29,558 nt of DNA from WTJD01 sp964225175 (GTDB lineage Bacteria > Pseudomonadota > Gammaproteobacteria > Xanthomonadales > SZUA-36), in NCBI GenBank assembly GCA_964225175.1, contig CAXQNK010000128.1, positions 1-29,558 on the forward strand. Direction: 5' to 3'. Shown in pieces: positions 7,166 to 16,052 of this stretch. The first letter of the stretch is position 1. The number at the start of each line of letters is the position of its first letter. Both the position numbers and the translations under genes were made by a program. The notes below the pieces were generated by a model that saw nothing but the letters and a program-made list of their open reading frames with translations, did no database searches and was not told the DNA's origin.

Positions 7166-7217
7166 TTGAGCGAGCCTTGACCTTCCCATGCTGGCGCCTC
7201 CTGCGCCTGAGGTCACC

Positions 7218-7751
7218 ATGAAGGTGGTGGTCGCTTCCCTGAACCCGGTAAAGTTAGGTGCCGCGCGTTCTGCGTTCGAGACGCACTTTCCGGACACGGG
7301 TCTGGAATTTGTGACTGCAGCCGTGGATTCCGGTGTCGCTGACCAGCCCATGACTGATGACGAAACGAGGTTGGGCGCGCGAAACCGTGCCATCAACGCA
7401 TGGGCGAGCTTTCCCGGTGTCGATTTTTCAGTGGGTATGGAGGGCGGATTGCAATACCTGGAAGATGCGCTGCTCGGCTTTGCCTGGATGGCGGTCAAGG
7501 GCCCGGGGGATGTGATCAGCGAGGCGCGCACGCCCACCTTGCCGTTGCCGCCCGAGGTGGCCCATTGGGTTGCGCAGGGGCTGGAACTCGGCAAGGCCAA
7601 TGACCGGGTGTTTGCAACGATTAACAGCAAGCAGGGAGGTGGCGCCTTTGGGCTTCTGACCGATGGGCGCCAAACCCGGGAAGGTGTTTACGCACAAGCG
7701 CTTGAGTTGGCACTGATCCCATTCACTCATTCCCTCTGGGGTCCACGATAA
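7218..7751 (+). CDS. yjjX: Inosine/xanthosine triphosphatase, YjjX family
   Basis: The 177-residue product matches YjjX, a house-cleaning enzyme that hydrolyses non-canonical purine triphosphates such as ITP and XTP, keeping them out of nucleic acids. It starts with the typical KVVVASLNPVKLGAA strand and helix, and shows VDSGVADQPMTDDETRLGARNRA cut short here as SGVADQPMTDDET, then the Gly/Glu substrate loop SVGMEGGL, and the C-terminal GGGAFGLLTDG motif. The frame opens at 7188, but ATG 7218 fits the family start and has GAGG about eight bases upstream. It converges with the crotonase gene across 60 bases with no obvious terminator. Confidence 0.92.
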   Translation: MKVVVASLNPVKLGAARSAFETHFPDTGLEFVTAAVDSGVADQPMTDDETRLGARNRAINAWASFPGVDFSVGMEGGLQYLEDALLGFAWMAVKGPGDVISEARTPTLPLPPEVAHWVAQGLELGKANDRVFATINSKQGGGAFGLLTDGRQTREGVYAQALELALIPFTHSLWGPR

Positions 7752-7811
7752 GTCTCTTGCGAGGTCAAAGCTGAGATTTGGGATGATCGTCTATTCGAGG
7801 GCCCGGGACAG

Positions 7812-8609
7812 TCAGCGACGACTGTATTTTGGGCGGTAGGGTTGATCCCGACCCTGGGCTCTCGCGACGGCAATGCGCCGATTGACGCCGGCGAAAATGC
7901 GCAGTTGATGCCAGGTTTCCTCCGCCAGTATGCGGCCCTCACGCCCCCAGCTGCGGCGGTACAGCTGTTTGACTGACGCCAGCGCATCGGGCGAACGTTC
8001 CAGCAATTCTGCCAAAAGGGCATCGATGTACTGTGACGGATCCTCGTCGATTGCTGTGAGCAGGCCCATTGCCAGGGCGGTTGGCGCGGACACTATTTCA
8101 GCGGTCATGGCCATCTTGAGCGCCTGGTCCCTGGGGATCAGGTCGCGCAATGCCAGGGTACCTCCCATGTCCGGAATCAGGCCCCATTTGCCTTCCATGA
8201 TGGACAGTGAGGCATCAGGAGAAGCGACACGGAAGTCCGCGCCCAGTGCAATTTGCAGCCCGCCACCCCCGCAGCGACCTTCCAGGCAGGCAATGACCGG
8301 AACGGCCAGATGTTGCCAGCCCACAGCGACCCGTTGAGCGAGGTTCGCTTGCCATGGCCACCATTTCCAGATCAGTTTCAAAGCGGCGCCGCGGTTTCCC
8401 AACAGGGCATGAATGTCTATTCCGGAGGAAAAGTCGGAGCCCGCGCCCGATAAAACGACGGCGCGCAGCCCTGATTCCCGCCGCAGGGATTTTTGAACCC
8501 TGTCGATGGCCAGGAACATGTCGTAGTCCAGTGCATTGCATTTCTCGGGGCGATTGAGCTCTACATAAGCCACGCCTTGACTGCGTCGCAACCTGACACG
8601 TTCAGCCAT
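7812..8609 (-). CDS. Crotonase-fold enoyl-CoA hydratase/isomerase family protein
   Basis: The 265-residue protein has the crotonase fold: LNRPEKCNALD at the N terminus, the oxyanion segments SSGIDIHAL and EGRCGGGGLQIALGADF, and MEGKWGLIPDMGGT. Aligning by motif with rat enoyl-CoA hydratase, the residue matching Glu144 is Gln (GGLQIA), Glu164 is kept (IMEGKWG), and an Asp (PDMGG) sits where dienoyl-CoA isomerase has its Asp204. Simple hydration of 2-enoyl-CoA by the two-glutamate mechanism is therefore doubtful, and an isomerase-type role is possible. This is a recognisable bacterial subfamily with no agreed substrate that I know of. It is the last gene of a minus-strand group, 54 bases after the permease gene. 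Confidence 0.88.
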   Translation of the reverse strand: MAERVRLRRSQGVAYVELNRPEKCNALDYDMFLAIDRVQKSLRRESGLRAVVLSGAGSDFSSGIDIHALLGNRGAALKLIWKWWPWQANLAQRVAVGWQHLAVPVIACLEGRCGGGGLQIALGADFRVASPDASLSIMEGKWGLIPDMGGTLALRDLIPRDQALKMAMTAEIVSAPTALAMGLLTAIDEDPSQYIDALLAELLERSPDALASVKQLYRRSWGREGRILAEETWHQLRIFAGVNRRIAVARAQGRDQPYRPKYSRR

Positions 8610-8663
8610 CGGTCAATCTCGCCCTGGCAGACTCAGAAATGCCCGCTTTGGGGCGATGCTCGC

Positions 8664-9983
8664 TCATGTTTCTTCCGGGTTCCCGGGTGCCGACAGCGCA
8701 CGTTTGCGTGAGAAGGTGTAGAGGAGTGTACCGGCCAGAACAAATGCGCCAGTCATCACCCAGGCATCCAGGGCGGCATGCGTGATCAGCCAAAGGCACA
8801 GTAACATCGCCGTGGCCGGGATCAGCAGCCCGCCCGGCAGGGTGAATTGATCGGCCCGGTCGTCGATGGTAGAGCGCAGTTGCGGCAGGGTTGCAATGCA
8901 AACCATGTACGTGAGCAGCCGAACGAGCGTACTAATGACAGCCAGCCAGACAAACGTACCCGTCAGTGCCATGAGCAGGCAGAGCGCGCCGTAGAACCAT
9001 ATTGAACGATCCGGTGTGCGATGGCGTGGATGCACGTGGCAGAACCATTTCGGAATGGACCCGTCCATTGCGAGCGCAAAAGTCATCCGGGGTGCAGAGA
9101 GCAGGGATGAATGCAGGTTGCCGCCAATAGAAAATACAGCACCCAGCGTCAGCACGGCGGCGCCAGCCGGCCCGATCAACACGCCGGCAACATCAGCCAG
9201 GGCGGCTGAGCTTTCGCTCAAGCCGGGCAGAACGGAGATGGCCACAATCTGTACCCCCACATAGACTATGCCAATGATTACGATTGTCGCGATCAGCGCC
9301 CGGGGTAAGTCACGTCTCGGGTCGCGCCCTTCTCCGGCATTCACAACGGTACCCTCGAAGCCCACGTAGGCGTAGAGGACCAATAAAATCGCGTCCCCGA
9401 ATTCGCCCAATTCTGGCCATTGCGCACCGAGCAAGAGTTGAGAGTCTATTTTCCCCATGCCGAGCAGGAGCAGCAGCGAAAGCGGCAAGAGCTTGAGAAT
9501 CGTGAATGCATATAAAAGGGCCACGCTGTTGCGCACACCCACCACGTTCAGCCAGGTCAGGCTGCCGATCAGCACGGTCAGTGTGATCGATCGGTAAGGC
9601 TCGGAATCCAGGGGTGGCCAGAACCAGCTCGCGTAGGTGACCAGCAGATTGGTATTCGCGCCCATCGCGGCCACTCGACTGAGGTAGGCTAGCCACCCGG
9701 TCTGAAAGCCAATGAATGGGCCAAACGCGTGACTGGCGTAGGCCAGCACGCCGCCAGTTCTCTGAAATCGACTCGCAGCCTCTGCGAAAGACAACACGAG
9801 GGTCAGTACAAGAATGCCTGCGATCACAAACAGCCAGGGGCTGAAGGCACCGCTGGCCGCCGCAGCGGCAGCAGGCAGGCCGAAAATTCCGGCTCCGATG
9901 ACGCTGTTGATATTGATGACGCCGAAGCCGAAGCTGCCGATGGCCCGCTCCAGTGCGGATTCATGATGTTTGGCGGTGCTCAT
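8664..9983 (-). CDS. APC-superfamily amino-acid permease
   Basis: This 439-residue inner-membrane transporter has about twelve hydrophobic segments. The substrate carboxylate-binding motif of the amino acid-polyamine-organocation superfamily is clear at residues 30-37 (GAGIFGLP), and the family stretch LYAYVGFEGTVVNAGE, at about residues 205-220, lies in the sixth helix region. GGAGGG before ATG 9983 fixes the start. It begins 14 bases after the L-threonine aldolase stop on the same strand, so the two are almost certainly cotranscribed. By context the substrate may be threonine, serine or a related beta-hydroxy amino acid; the sequence alone does not say. Confidence 0.9.
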   Translation of the reverse strand: MSTAKHHESALERAIGSFGFGVININSVIGAGIFGLPAAAAAASGAFSPWLFVIAGILVLTLVLSFAEAASRFQRTGGVLAYASHAFGPFIGFQTGWLAYLSRVAAMGANTNLLVTYASWFWPPLDSEPYRSITLTVLIGSLTWLNVVGVRNSVALLYAFTILKLLPLSLLLLLGMGKIDSQLLLGAQWPELGEFGDAILLVLYAYVGFEGTVVNAGEGRDPRRDLPRALIATIVIIGIVYVGVQIVAISVLPGLSESSAALADVAGVLIGPAGAAVLTLGAVFSIGGNLHSSLLSAPRMTFALAMDGSIPKWFCHVHPRHRTPDRSIWFYGALCLLMALTGTFVWLAVISTLVRLLTYMVCIATLPQLRSTIDDRADQFTLPGGLLIPATAMLLCLWLITHAALDAWVMTGAFVLAGTLLYTFSRKRALSAPGNPEET

Positions 9984-9997
9984 CTCTGCCCTCCGGA

Positions 9998-11029
9998 CTA
10001 TGTTTCCAGGGCCTCGATCAGGGCCCCGGTTTCATCATCGGTGGTCGAGTGTCCAAACACAAATCTCACCATGTCATCGTGACCCGGCCAATAAAGGAAT
10101 TCGATGCCGCGCTCCTCGAGTTCCCGAAATTTGGTCGCGCTCCAACGCACGAAGATCTCGTTCGCGTGCGCAGGGTATACCAGTTCTGCTTCGTCGTGCC
10201 GCTCGACAGCGGCAGCGAAACGGGCGGCCTGTTGATTGGCATGAGCGGCGAGCGTGAGCCACAGACCATTCTCGATGTAAGCCAACAACTGAGCGGAGAT
10301 ATAGCGCATCTTGCTCAAAAGGTGCCCGGAGCGCTTTCGTAATCGCTCCGCTGCTGGCCACAGTTCATGCCGCTCGAAGAAGACCAGTGCCTCCGCCGCC
10401 ATGCACCCGTTTTTACTTGCGCCAAAAGACAGCATCTGGACTCCCGCCTTCCAGGTGAGATCCGCCGGGTGGCATTCCAATGCCGCGACCGCATTGCCGA
10501 AACGCGCCCCGTCGAGATGCGTGGCCAAGCCCTGTTCCCGGGCGAACTGATTAATCGCGGCCAATTCCGCAGCAGTGTAAATACAGCCCGACTCGGCGCA
10601 CTGGGTGAGGCTCAGTGCCGAGGGGGCATAACTATGCACCCCGTGCCCTTGCGCAGCGTGTACGGCTTCCCGAAGTGCTTCCCTGGTCATCTTTCCATGC
10701 GGGCCATCCACCGTAACCAACCGCAACCCGTTTCCGAAAAATTCCGGTGCGCCGCTCTCATCGCAGTAAATGTGTGCGTTGCGATGACAGAATACGCTGC
10801 CCCAGGGCGGCGTGACACATGCCAGGGCGATGGCATTGGCCACGGTGCCAGTGGCTACCGGGAGGACGCGGACATCAGCATCGAAGAGTTCCGAATATGC
10901 CTTGTCCAGACGCGCTGACCATTCGTCCTCCGCGTAGGAGTGCGCAGTGCCCTGGTTTGCAGCGCGCAAAGCGTCCCAGATGGGCCCTGCCACGGGCGTT
11001 TCGTTGTCACTTCTGAAATTGAGGCGCAT
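9998..11029 (-). CDS. ltaE: Low-specificity L-threonine aldolase (PLP enzyme)
   Basis: The 343-residue product is a fold-type I pyridoxal-phosphate enzyme close to Pseudomonas low-specificity L-threonine aldolase, which splits L-threonine or allo-threonine into glycine and acetaldehyde. Marks are SDNETPVAGPIWDAL at the N terminus, the phosphate-binding ATGTVANAIAL, HLDGARFGN (171-177, with the cofactor-contacting Asp), and the lysine that forms the aldimine, Lys206 in LSFGASKNG. The frame is open back to 11110, but I start at ATG 11029 because GAGGA precedes it closely and the longer form would overlap hrpA. It forms an operon with the downstream permease and perhaps the crotonase. Confidence 0.9.
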   Translation of the reverse strand: MRLNFRSDNETPVAGPIWDALRAANQGTAHSYAEDEWSARLDKAYSELFDADVRVLPVATGTVANAIALACVTPPWGSVFCHRNAHIYCDESGAPEFFGNGLRLVTVDGPHGKMTREALREAVHAAQGHGVHSYAPSALSLTQCAESGCIYTAAELAAINQFAREQGLATHLDGARFGNAVAALECHPADLTWKAGVQMLSFGASKNGCMAAEALVFFERHELWPAAERLRKRSGHLLSKMRYISAQLLAYIENGLWLTLAAHANQQAARFAAAVERHDEAELVYPAHANEIFVRWSATKFRELEERGIEFLYWPGHDDMVRFVFGHSTTDDETGALIEALET

Positions 11030-11049
11030 CGATGGTCCTCGTTTACGCA

Positions 11050-11087
11050 TTGTCTGGACCGACTGATTATAGGGATAATCCTCGGCC
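11050..11087. promoter_or_regulatory. Divergent promoter region of hrpA and ltaE with shared inverted repeat
   Basis: The 58-base gap holds a perfect inverted repeat GATTAT-AGGG-ATAATC (11065-11080). Its left arm contains TATAAT on the minus strand (11071-11066), the right position for ltaE, though its -35 (ATTCCA, three of six matches) is weak. Its right arm contains GATAAT on plus (11074-11079), with TTGTCT (11050-11055) 18 bases upstream. A plus-strand start would fall about two bases before the hrpA ATG, so hrpA might have an almost leaderless transcript. Overlapping -10 boxes would make the two promoters compete. Confidence 0.45.
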
Positions 11088-14000
11088 ATGGAATCCCGGG
11101 TTCTGATCAAACGTCTTGAGGCGCAACTTTCCCGAGTGATGCAAAGCGACGTCGAGTGGTGTGCACGCCGCTTGGCCGGCGCCCGTGCCCGTCTGAATCG
11201 TGGTCAACCCGTTGACCGAATCATTGAGCAGGTGAGTGAACGGGTGAGGGCGTCAAGGGCTCGAGTCGAGCTCAGAGAGTCCACCGCACCGACGCCGAAC
11301 TTTGATGGGGCATTGCCGATTCATGCGCACCGCAATCAGGTGGTGGAGATGATCCGGACGCACCCGGTGATCGTGCTGGCAGGTGAGACAGGATCCGGTA
11401 AAACCACGCAACTGCCCAAAATGTGCCTCGATGCCGGTCGGGGGCGCAGGGGTCTGATCGGATGCACCCAGCCCCGGCGGATTGCGGCTCGGGCGATGGC
11501 AGAGCGCGTGGCCGAGGAACTGGAGGTGTCACTCGGCGGGGTGGTCGGTTACCAGGTCAGATTTCGTGAGCAATTAAATCCCGACAGTCATATCAAGTTC
11601 ATGACCGATGGCATTCTGCTGGCTGAGGCTACGCGCGATCGAGACTTGAATGCCTATGACACACTGATTATCGATGAAGCCCACGAGCGCAGCCTGAATA
11701 TCGATTTCCTGTTGGGTTATCTCAGGCAGTTGTTGCCCAGGCGACCCGATCTTCGCTTGATCATAACCTCGGCGACCATCGACACGCGGCGGTTTGCGGA
11801 ACACTTCGACGATGCGCCCGTGGTGGAGGTTTCGGGGCGTGGTTTTCCGGTCGAGATGATTTATCAACCACCAGTCGAAGCATCGGACAACGAAGATCGT
11901 GACAGCAGGGGCCTGTATCGAGGGATTGCTGAAGCGGTGCGTCGCCTGGAGCGCATTGACCGACAGGGCGACATTCTTGTTTTCCTGTCCGGTGAGCGCG
12001 AAATTCGCGACGCACAAAAATACCTGCGCCGAATGAATCCCCGGCATACGGAAATTTTGCCGCTGTACGCTCGGCTCACTGGCGACGAACAGCGAAAGGT
12101 GTTTCATCCCGGCCCCCAGCGCAGAATCATCCTTGCAACCAATGTGGCTGAGACCAGTCTGACCGTGCCGAGAATCCGCTTCGTGATTGACTCTGGGACC
12201 GCGAGAATCAGTCGATACGCCCACCGCAGCCGTGTACAGCGCCTCCCCATCGAGCCCATTTCGCAGGCGAGCGCGAACCAGCGCGCTGGCCGTTGCGGGC
12301 GCCTGGGCCCGGGCACCTGTGTGCGTTTGTATAGCGAGGAGGATTTCCTGCTGCGCCCTGAATTCACCGAGCCCGAGATCCTGCGGACCTCTCTGGCCTC
12401 AGTGATCCTCAGAATGCGGGTGATGGAACTCGGCGAGGTCGAGGATTTCCCATTTGTTGATTCACCCCCCCCACGCATGATCAGTGATGCCTACCAGTTA
12501 TTGTTCGAGCTGCAGGCCGTTGACGAGGCCCGTACGCCGACACGCCTCGGCAGAAGCCTTGCGCAGTGGCCGCTGGATGTGCGTCTTGCGCGCATCGTCT
12601 TTGCGGGCGCTGATCGGGCCTGTCTGAGTGAAATGCTGGTGTTGGCAGCAGCGCTGAGTCTGCAGGACCCCAGGGAGCGCCCCCTTGATGTGCAGGCAAG
12701 CGCTGATGAGGCGCATGAGCGATTTAATGACCCGAAATCTGATTTCGTGACGCTGTTGAAGGTTTGGGCGCATGTGCGCAAGGCGCGGCGGAAACTCAGT
12801 GGCAGCCAATTCCGCCGCTGGTGTCGGGCCGAGTTTTTGAATATCCAGCGCGTGTTTGAGTGGTTCGATCTGTACCATCAATTGCGTCAGCGGGCGAAGG
12901 AGGAAGGTCTGGCTTTCACGGACGCCGAGGCGGATTACGATTCGATCCACCAGGCGTTGCTCACCGGCCTGCTCAGCCACGTAGGCCAGAAAGATCCCGA
13001 AGACCCTTCGTATCTGGGTGCGCGAGGCAGGCGCTTTCATATTTTCCCGGGGTCAGGCGTATTCGGACGAACACCAAAATGGCTGGTTTCGGCAGAGATC
13101 ATCGAAACTTCAAAACCTTATGCGCGAATCAACGCGCAATTGACACCGGATTGGATCGAGAGGGCTGGTGAACACCTGCTGAAGCGGCAAACCTTCGAGC
13201 CTCACTGGTCCCGCAGCCGGGGCGAAGTCATGGCGTTCGAACGGGTGAGCCTGTTTGGGCTTGTCCTGGTCGAACGTCGCTCTGTGCGCTATGCACCGAT
13301 CGATACTGAAGATGCGCGGCGCATATTCATACGTGAGGGCCTGGTTGCCAATGCGCTTGACGGTAACTATGCGTTTGTGCAGGCGAACCAGAAGGTATGC
13401 GCGGACGTGGAGATGATGGAACACAAGCGTCGCGTTCGTGATGTTCTCGCCGATGAGGATCAGATTGCAGCATTTTTCGACTCGAAACTGCCCCCCACCG
13501 TGTGCGATGAGCGTTCCCTCAAGGCGTGGTTGAAATCAGGGGGCGATGATGCTGAATCCCAAATGCGTTTGCACCGTGAGGATGTGATAAGACCCCGAGC
13601 CGGAAAAGTCGCCAAATCGGATTGGCCCGACCGCTTCTCATCCCAAGGTCATTGGCTGCAGCTGCGTTATCACTTTGAACCGGGCGATAGAGCGGACGGT
13701 GTCTCCCTGGTGGTTCCTCTTGATCTGCTCAATACCCTCGATTCGGGAGCCCTTCAATGGTTGGTGCCAGGGCTTTTGTTGGAGAAAATCACGGCCCTGA
13801 TCAAAGTTTTACCCAAGGTTCTGAGGCGGTCTCTGGTGCCGGCGCCGCATTATGCGGAGGCCGTCGCCGCGCGGCTTGGAACTATCGGAGATGCGCCGCT
13901 TCTTGAATCTGTGGCTCAGGAATTGACCCGCCTTGGTGGACTGCAAATCGAGGCCACCGACTTTGACGAATCGGCATTGCCCGTGCATCTTCGAATGCGG

Positions 14001-14978
14001 GTGGTGTTGCTCGATGCTGAGGGCGAATTCCTTGACGAAAGCCGTGACGTGGCGGACCTGCAAGCCCGATACGGAACCCAGGCCCGGCGCGGTTTCATGG
14101 ACAGGCAGGGCGCGAACTGGAATCGGGATGGTGCCCGGAGCTGGGATTTCGGAGACCTCCCTGAGTCAGTCACGACAACGGACGGCGTATCTGCGTGGCC
14201 GGCACTGGTGGATCAGGACGACTCGGTGGGTTTGCGCCTTTTTGACACCCTCGATGATGCCCTGATTGCGCATCAGGGCGGTGTGCTTAAACTGCTCATG
14301 CTGCATTGTGCGGACAAGCTGCGCTACTTGCAGAAAAATCACGGAATATCATCGTCATCATTGCTCGCCTGGGCGCCCATGGGCAGCGCCGTGAACCTGG
14401 TGGCCGATCTGGCACGCTCCAGCCTCGCAAAAACGGCTGGCCATTCGGCTATGCTGACGCGCTCGGAAGGTGCTTTCAGTCAATTGTGCACCGAGGTACG
14501 GCGAGATCTGGGTCGTGGTTTTCAATCTGATGCGCGGCTTCTGGAGCAGGTCCTTCGGTGTCTGGTCAGGGTCCAGGAGGGTCTGCACGCGTTGGCGGCT
14601 GGAAAACGTGAACTGGTGCAGGACGACCTGGACGGTCAGATCAACGATTTGCTGTATGAAGGGTTCCTTCTCGACCTCGAGCCGGGGCGCCTGGAGGACT
14701 ATCCGCGTTACCTGGAAGCCTTGTGTGTCCGTATTGAGCGCCTGGACATCGACCCGGGTCGCGATGCTCGTTTATCCATGCAGCTTGCGCCCTGGTGGCA
14801 GCGCTATCAGCAGCGCCTTTTGGCGGGGGCGGACTACGATGAAGCCCTTGATGAATATCGTTGGTTGATCGAGGAATACCGCGTGTCTTTATTCGCACAG
14901 GGCCTGGGTACGCGGATTAAAACTTCCCCGAAACGCCTTGAAAAGGCATGGGCCCGGGTGCTCGAACAGCAGGCTTGA
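11088..14978 (+). CDS. hrpA: ATP-dependent RNA helicase HrpA (DEAH box)
   Basis: This 1296-residue protein is the bacterial DEAH-box helicase HrpA, an ATP-driven enzyme acting on RNA and, in E. coli, linked to release of stalled ribosomes. The order is an N-terminal helical segment, helicase core motif I GETGSGKTT (99-107), motif II DEAH (196-199), motif III as SATIDT, motif VI QRAGRCGR (398-405), then the winged-helix, ratchet and OB-fold-like regions, and a long C-terminal DUF3418-type domain from about residue 700 to the end. Length matches E. coli HrpA. ATG 11088 aligns with the family N terminus but lacks a visible ribosome site. It converges with ccmI across 18 bases. Confidence 0.97.
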   Translation: MESRVLIKRLEAQLSRVMQSDVEWCARRLAGARARLNRGQPVDRIIEQVSERVRASRARVELRESTAPTPNFDGALPIHAHRNQVVEMIRTHPVIVLAGETGSGKTTQLPKMCLDAGRGRRGLIGCTQPRRIAARAMAERVAEELEVSLGGVVGYQVRFREQLNPDSHIKFMTDGILLAEATRDRDLNAYDTLIIDEAHERSLNIDFLLGYLRQLLPRRPDLRLIITSATIDTRRFAEHFDDAPVVEVSGRGFPVEMIYQPPVEASDNEDRDSRGLYRGIAEAVRRLERIDRQGDILVFLSGEREIRDAQKYLRRMNPRHTEILPLYARLTGDEQRKVFHPGPQRRIILATNVAETSLTVPRIRFVIDSGTARISRYAHRSRVQRLPIEPISQASANQRAGRCGRLGPGTCVRLYSEEDFLLRPEFTEPEILRTSLASVILRMRVMELGEVEDFPFVDSPPPRMISDAYQLLFELQAVDEARTPTRLGRSLAQWPLDVRLARIVFAGADRACLSEMLVLAAALSLQDPRERPLDVQASADEAHERFNDPKSDFVTLLKVWAHVRKARRKLSGSQFRRWCRAEFLNIQRVFEWFDLYHQLRQRAKEEGLAFTDAEADYDSIHQALLTGLLSHVGQKDPEDPSYLGARGRRFHIFPGSGVFGRTPKWLVSAEIIETSKPYARINAQLTPDWIERAGEHLLKRQTFEPHWSRSRGEVMAFERVSLFGLVLVERRSVRYAPIDTEDARRIFIREGLVANALDGNYAFVQANQKVCADVEMMEHKRRVRDVLADEDQIAAFFDSKLPPTVCDERSLKAWLKSGGDDAESQMRLHREDVIRPRAGKVAKSDWPDRFSSQGHWLQLRYHFEPGDRADGVSLVVPLDLLNTLDSGALQWLVPGLLLEKITALIKVLPKVLRRSLVPAPHYAEAVAARLGTIGDAPLLESVAQELTRLGGLQIEATDFDESALPVHLRMRVVLLDAEGEFLDESRDVADLQARYGTQARRGFMDRQGANWNRDGARSWDFGDLPESVTTTDGVSAWPALVDQDDSVGLRLFDTLDDALIAHQGGVLKLLMLHCADKLRYLQKNHGISSSSLLAWAPMGSAVNLVADLARSSLAKTAGHSAMLTRSEGAFSQLCTEVRRDLGRGFQSDARLLEQVLRCLVRVQEGLHALAAGKRELVQDDLDGQINDLLYEGFLLDLEPGRLEDYPRYLEALCVRIERLDIDPGRDARLSMQLAPWWQRYQQRLLAGADYDEALDEYRWLIEEYRVSLFAQGLGTRIKTSPKRLEKAWARVLEQQA

Positions 14979-14996
14979 GCGACTGGCCCGGTGAGG

Positions 14997-16052
14997 TCAG
15001 GGCATTCCGAGCTCCAATCGTATTTCCCGGGTCTGGCCAAGGTTCACCAGCATGCTGTCGCTCTCGATATCGCCAGGCTGCGCAGTGGGGCTTCCCGTCA
15101 GGGACAGGCGCGCCAACACGTCAACCTGTGCTGCGCTTGAGATGCGTCGCGTGTCCATCATGCTGTTGGCATCGCTGATGAACACCTCGAGGGGGAATTC
15201 GGGTTGTCCCACGCGCTCGACACCCAGCGGAGGGCCGGGCCTCTCCGGATCGCGCAGAATGATGAAAAGAACGGCGCCCGCTGGAATTGGCATTACGCCC
15301 GTGTTCGCGCTCACAGTGACCGTCAAGCCCCGCCAGGTTCCCGCATCGATCGTTACCCTGGCCCCGGAAGAGGTGCCAGGTGAAGTTTCCGGGGCGCCTG
15401 CATCTCTCAGCGCGTCCATCTGCTGCTCCAGCGAGGACCGCACTGGAGAGCCCGGATCCATCTGCCCTGCCAGCGTTTGCCAATATTCAAGGGCGAGCAC
15501 GTTGTTGCCCACCTGAGCGGCTGCGATGCCCATCAGCCAGAGCGCTTTTTGCTGAAGAGGGTCCAGCTGCAAGGCGCGAGTCAGCAACTCAGTAATCTCA
15601 ACGCTGATGCTGGGCTCGCCGGACGCAAACAGCTTGGCCTCTGCAAATTCAACCAGTACGAGCGCCCGCTCTGGAGCGAGATCATAGGCGCGTTTGAGGC
15701 TTGCCTCGGCCTGCTCATAACGTTGAAGGGTCTTGTAAGTGCGCCCGAGCAAAAGCCAGCCGTCGACATCCTCAGGACGTTCTTGCAGGCGTTGCTCGAG
15801 CCGCATCACCAGTTGCTCAATCTCTTCAGTCCCGCCAGGATCACGCTCCGTCAACGAGGGTGCGTCTGGCTGCCCTGCCACGTGAATTCCGGCAGGTGTT
15901 CCAACCCATTGATAGAGAGCGAGAATGACGATCGGTGCAGCGAACCAGAGCACCAGCCCGGTGTTTAGACTGCGCCCTCCAGCCTGAACGAGCGGCCAAA
16001 GCAGAAAGCCCGCAGTGAGCAGCGTGATGGCTGTGGCCAGCATCCAGAACAT
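14997..16052 (-). CDS. ccmI: Cytochrome c biogenesis protein CcmI
   Basis: The 351-residue product has the CcmI layout: two N-terminal membrane helices (MFWMLATAITLLTAGFLL and, near residue 45, VLWFAAPIVILALYQWVG), then periplasmic tetratricopeptide-type repeats (VDGWLLLGRTYKTLQRYEQA, FASGEPSISVEITELL and similar), and a C-terminal beta-rich domain. CcmI holds apocytochrome c by its C-terminal helix and delivers it to CcmH and CcmF. The ATG overlaps the ccmH stop by one base (TGATG), so I reject the open frame back to 16148. It is the last gene of the operon. In E. coli this region is fused to CcmH; here the two are separate. Confidence 0.9.
   Translation of the reverse strand: MFWMLATAITLLTAGFLLWPLVQAGGRSLNTGLVLWFAAPIVILALYQWVGTPAGIHVAGQPDAPSLTERDPGGTEEIEQLVMRLEQRLQERPEDVDGWLLLGRTYKTLQRYEQAEASLKRAYDLAPERALVLVEFAEAKLFASGEPSISVEITELLTRALQLDPLQQKALWLMGIAAAQVGNNVLALEYWQTLAGQMDPGSPVRSSLEQQMDALRDAGAPETSPGTSSGARVTIDAGTWRGLTVTVSANTGVMPIPAGAVLFIILRDPERPGPPLGVERVGQPEFPLEVFISDANSMMDTRRISSAAQVDVLARLSLTGSPTAQPGDIESDSMLVNLGQTREIRLELGMP

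Noticed and set aside
7752..7811. Intrinsic terminator between yjjX and the crotonase gene
   Set aside because: No GC-rich stem followed by a T run was found on either strand.
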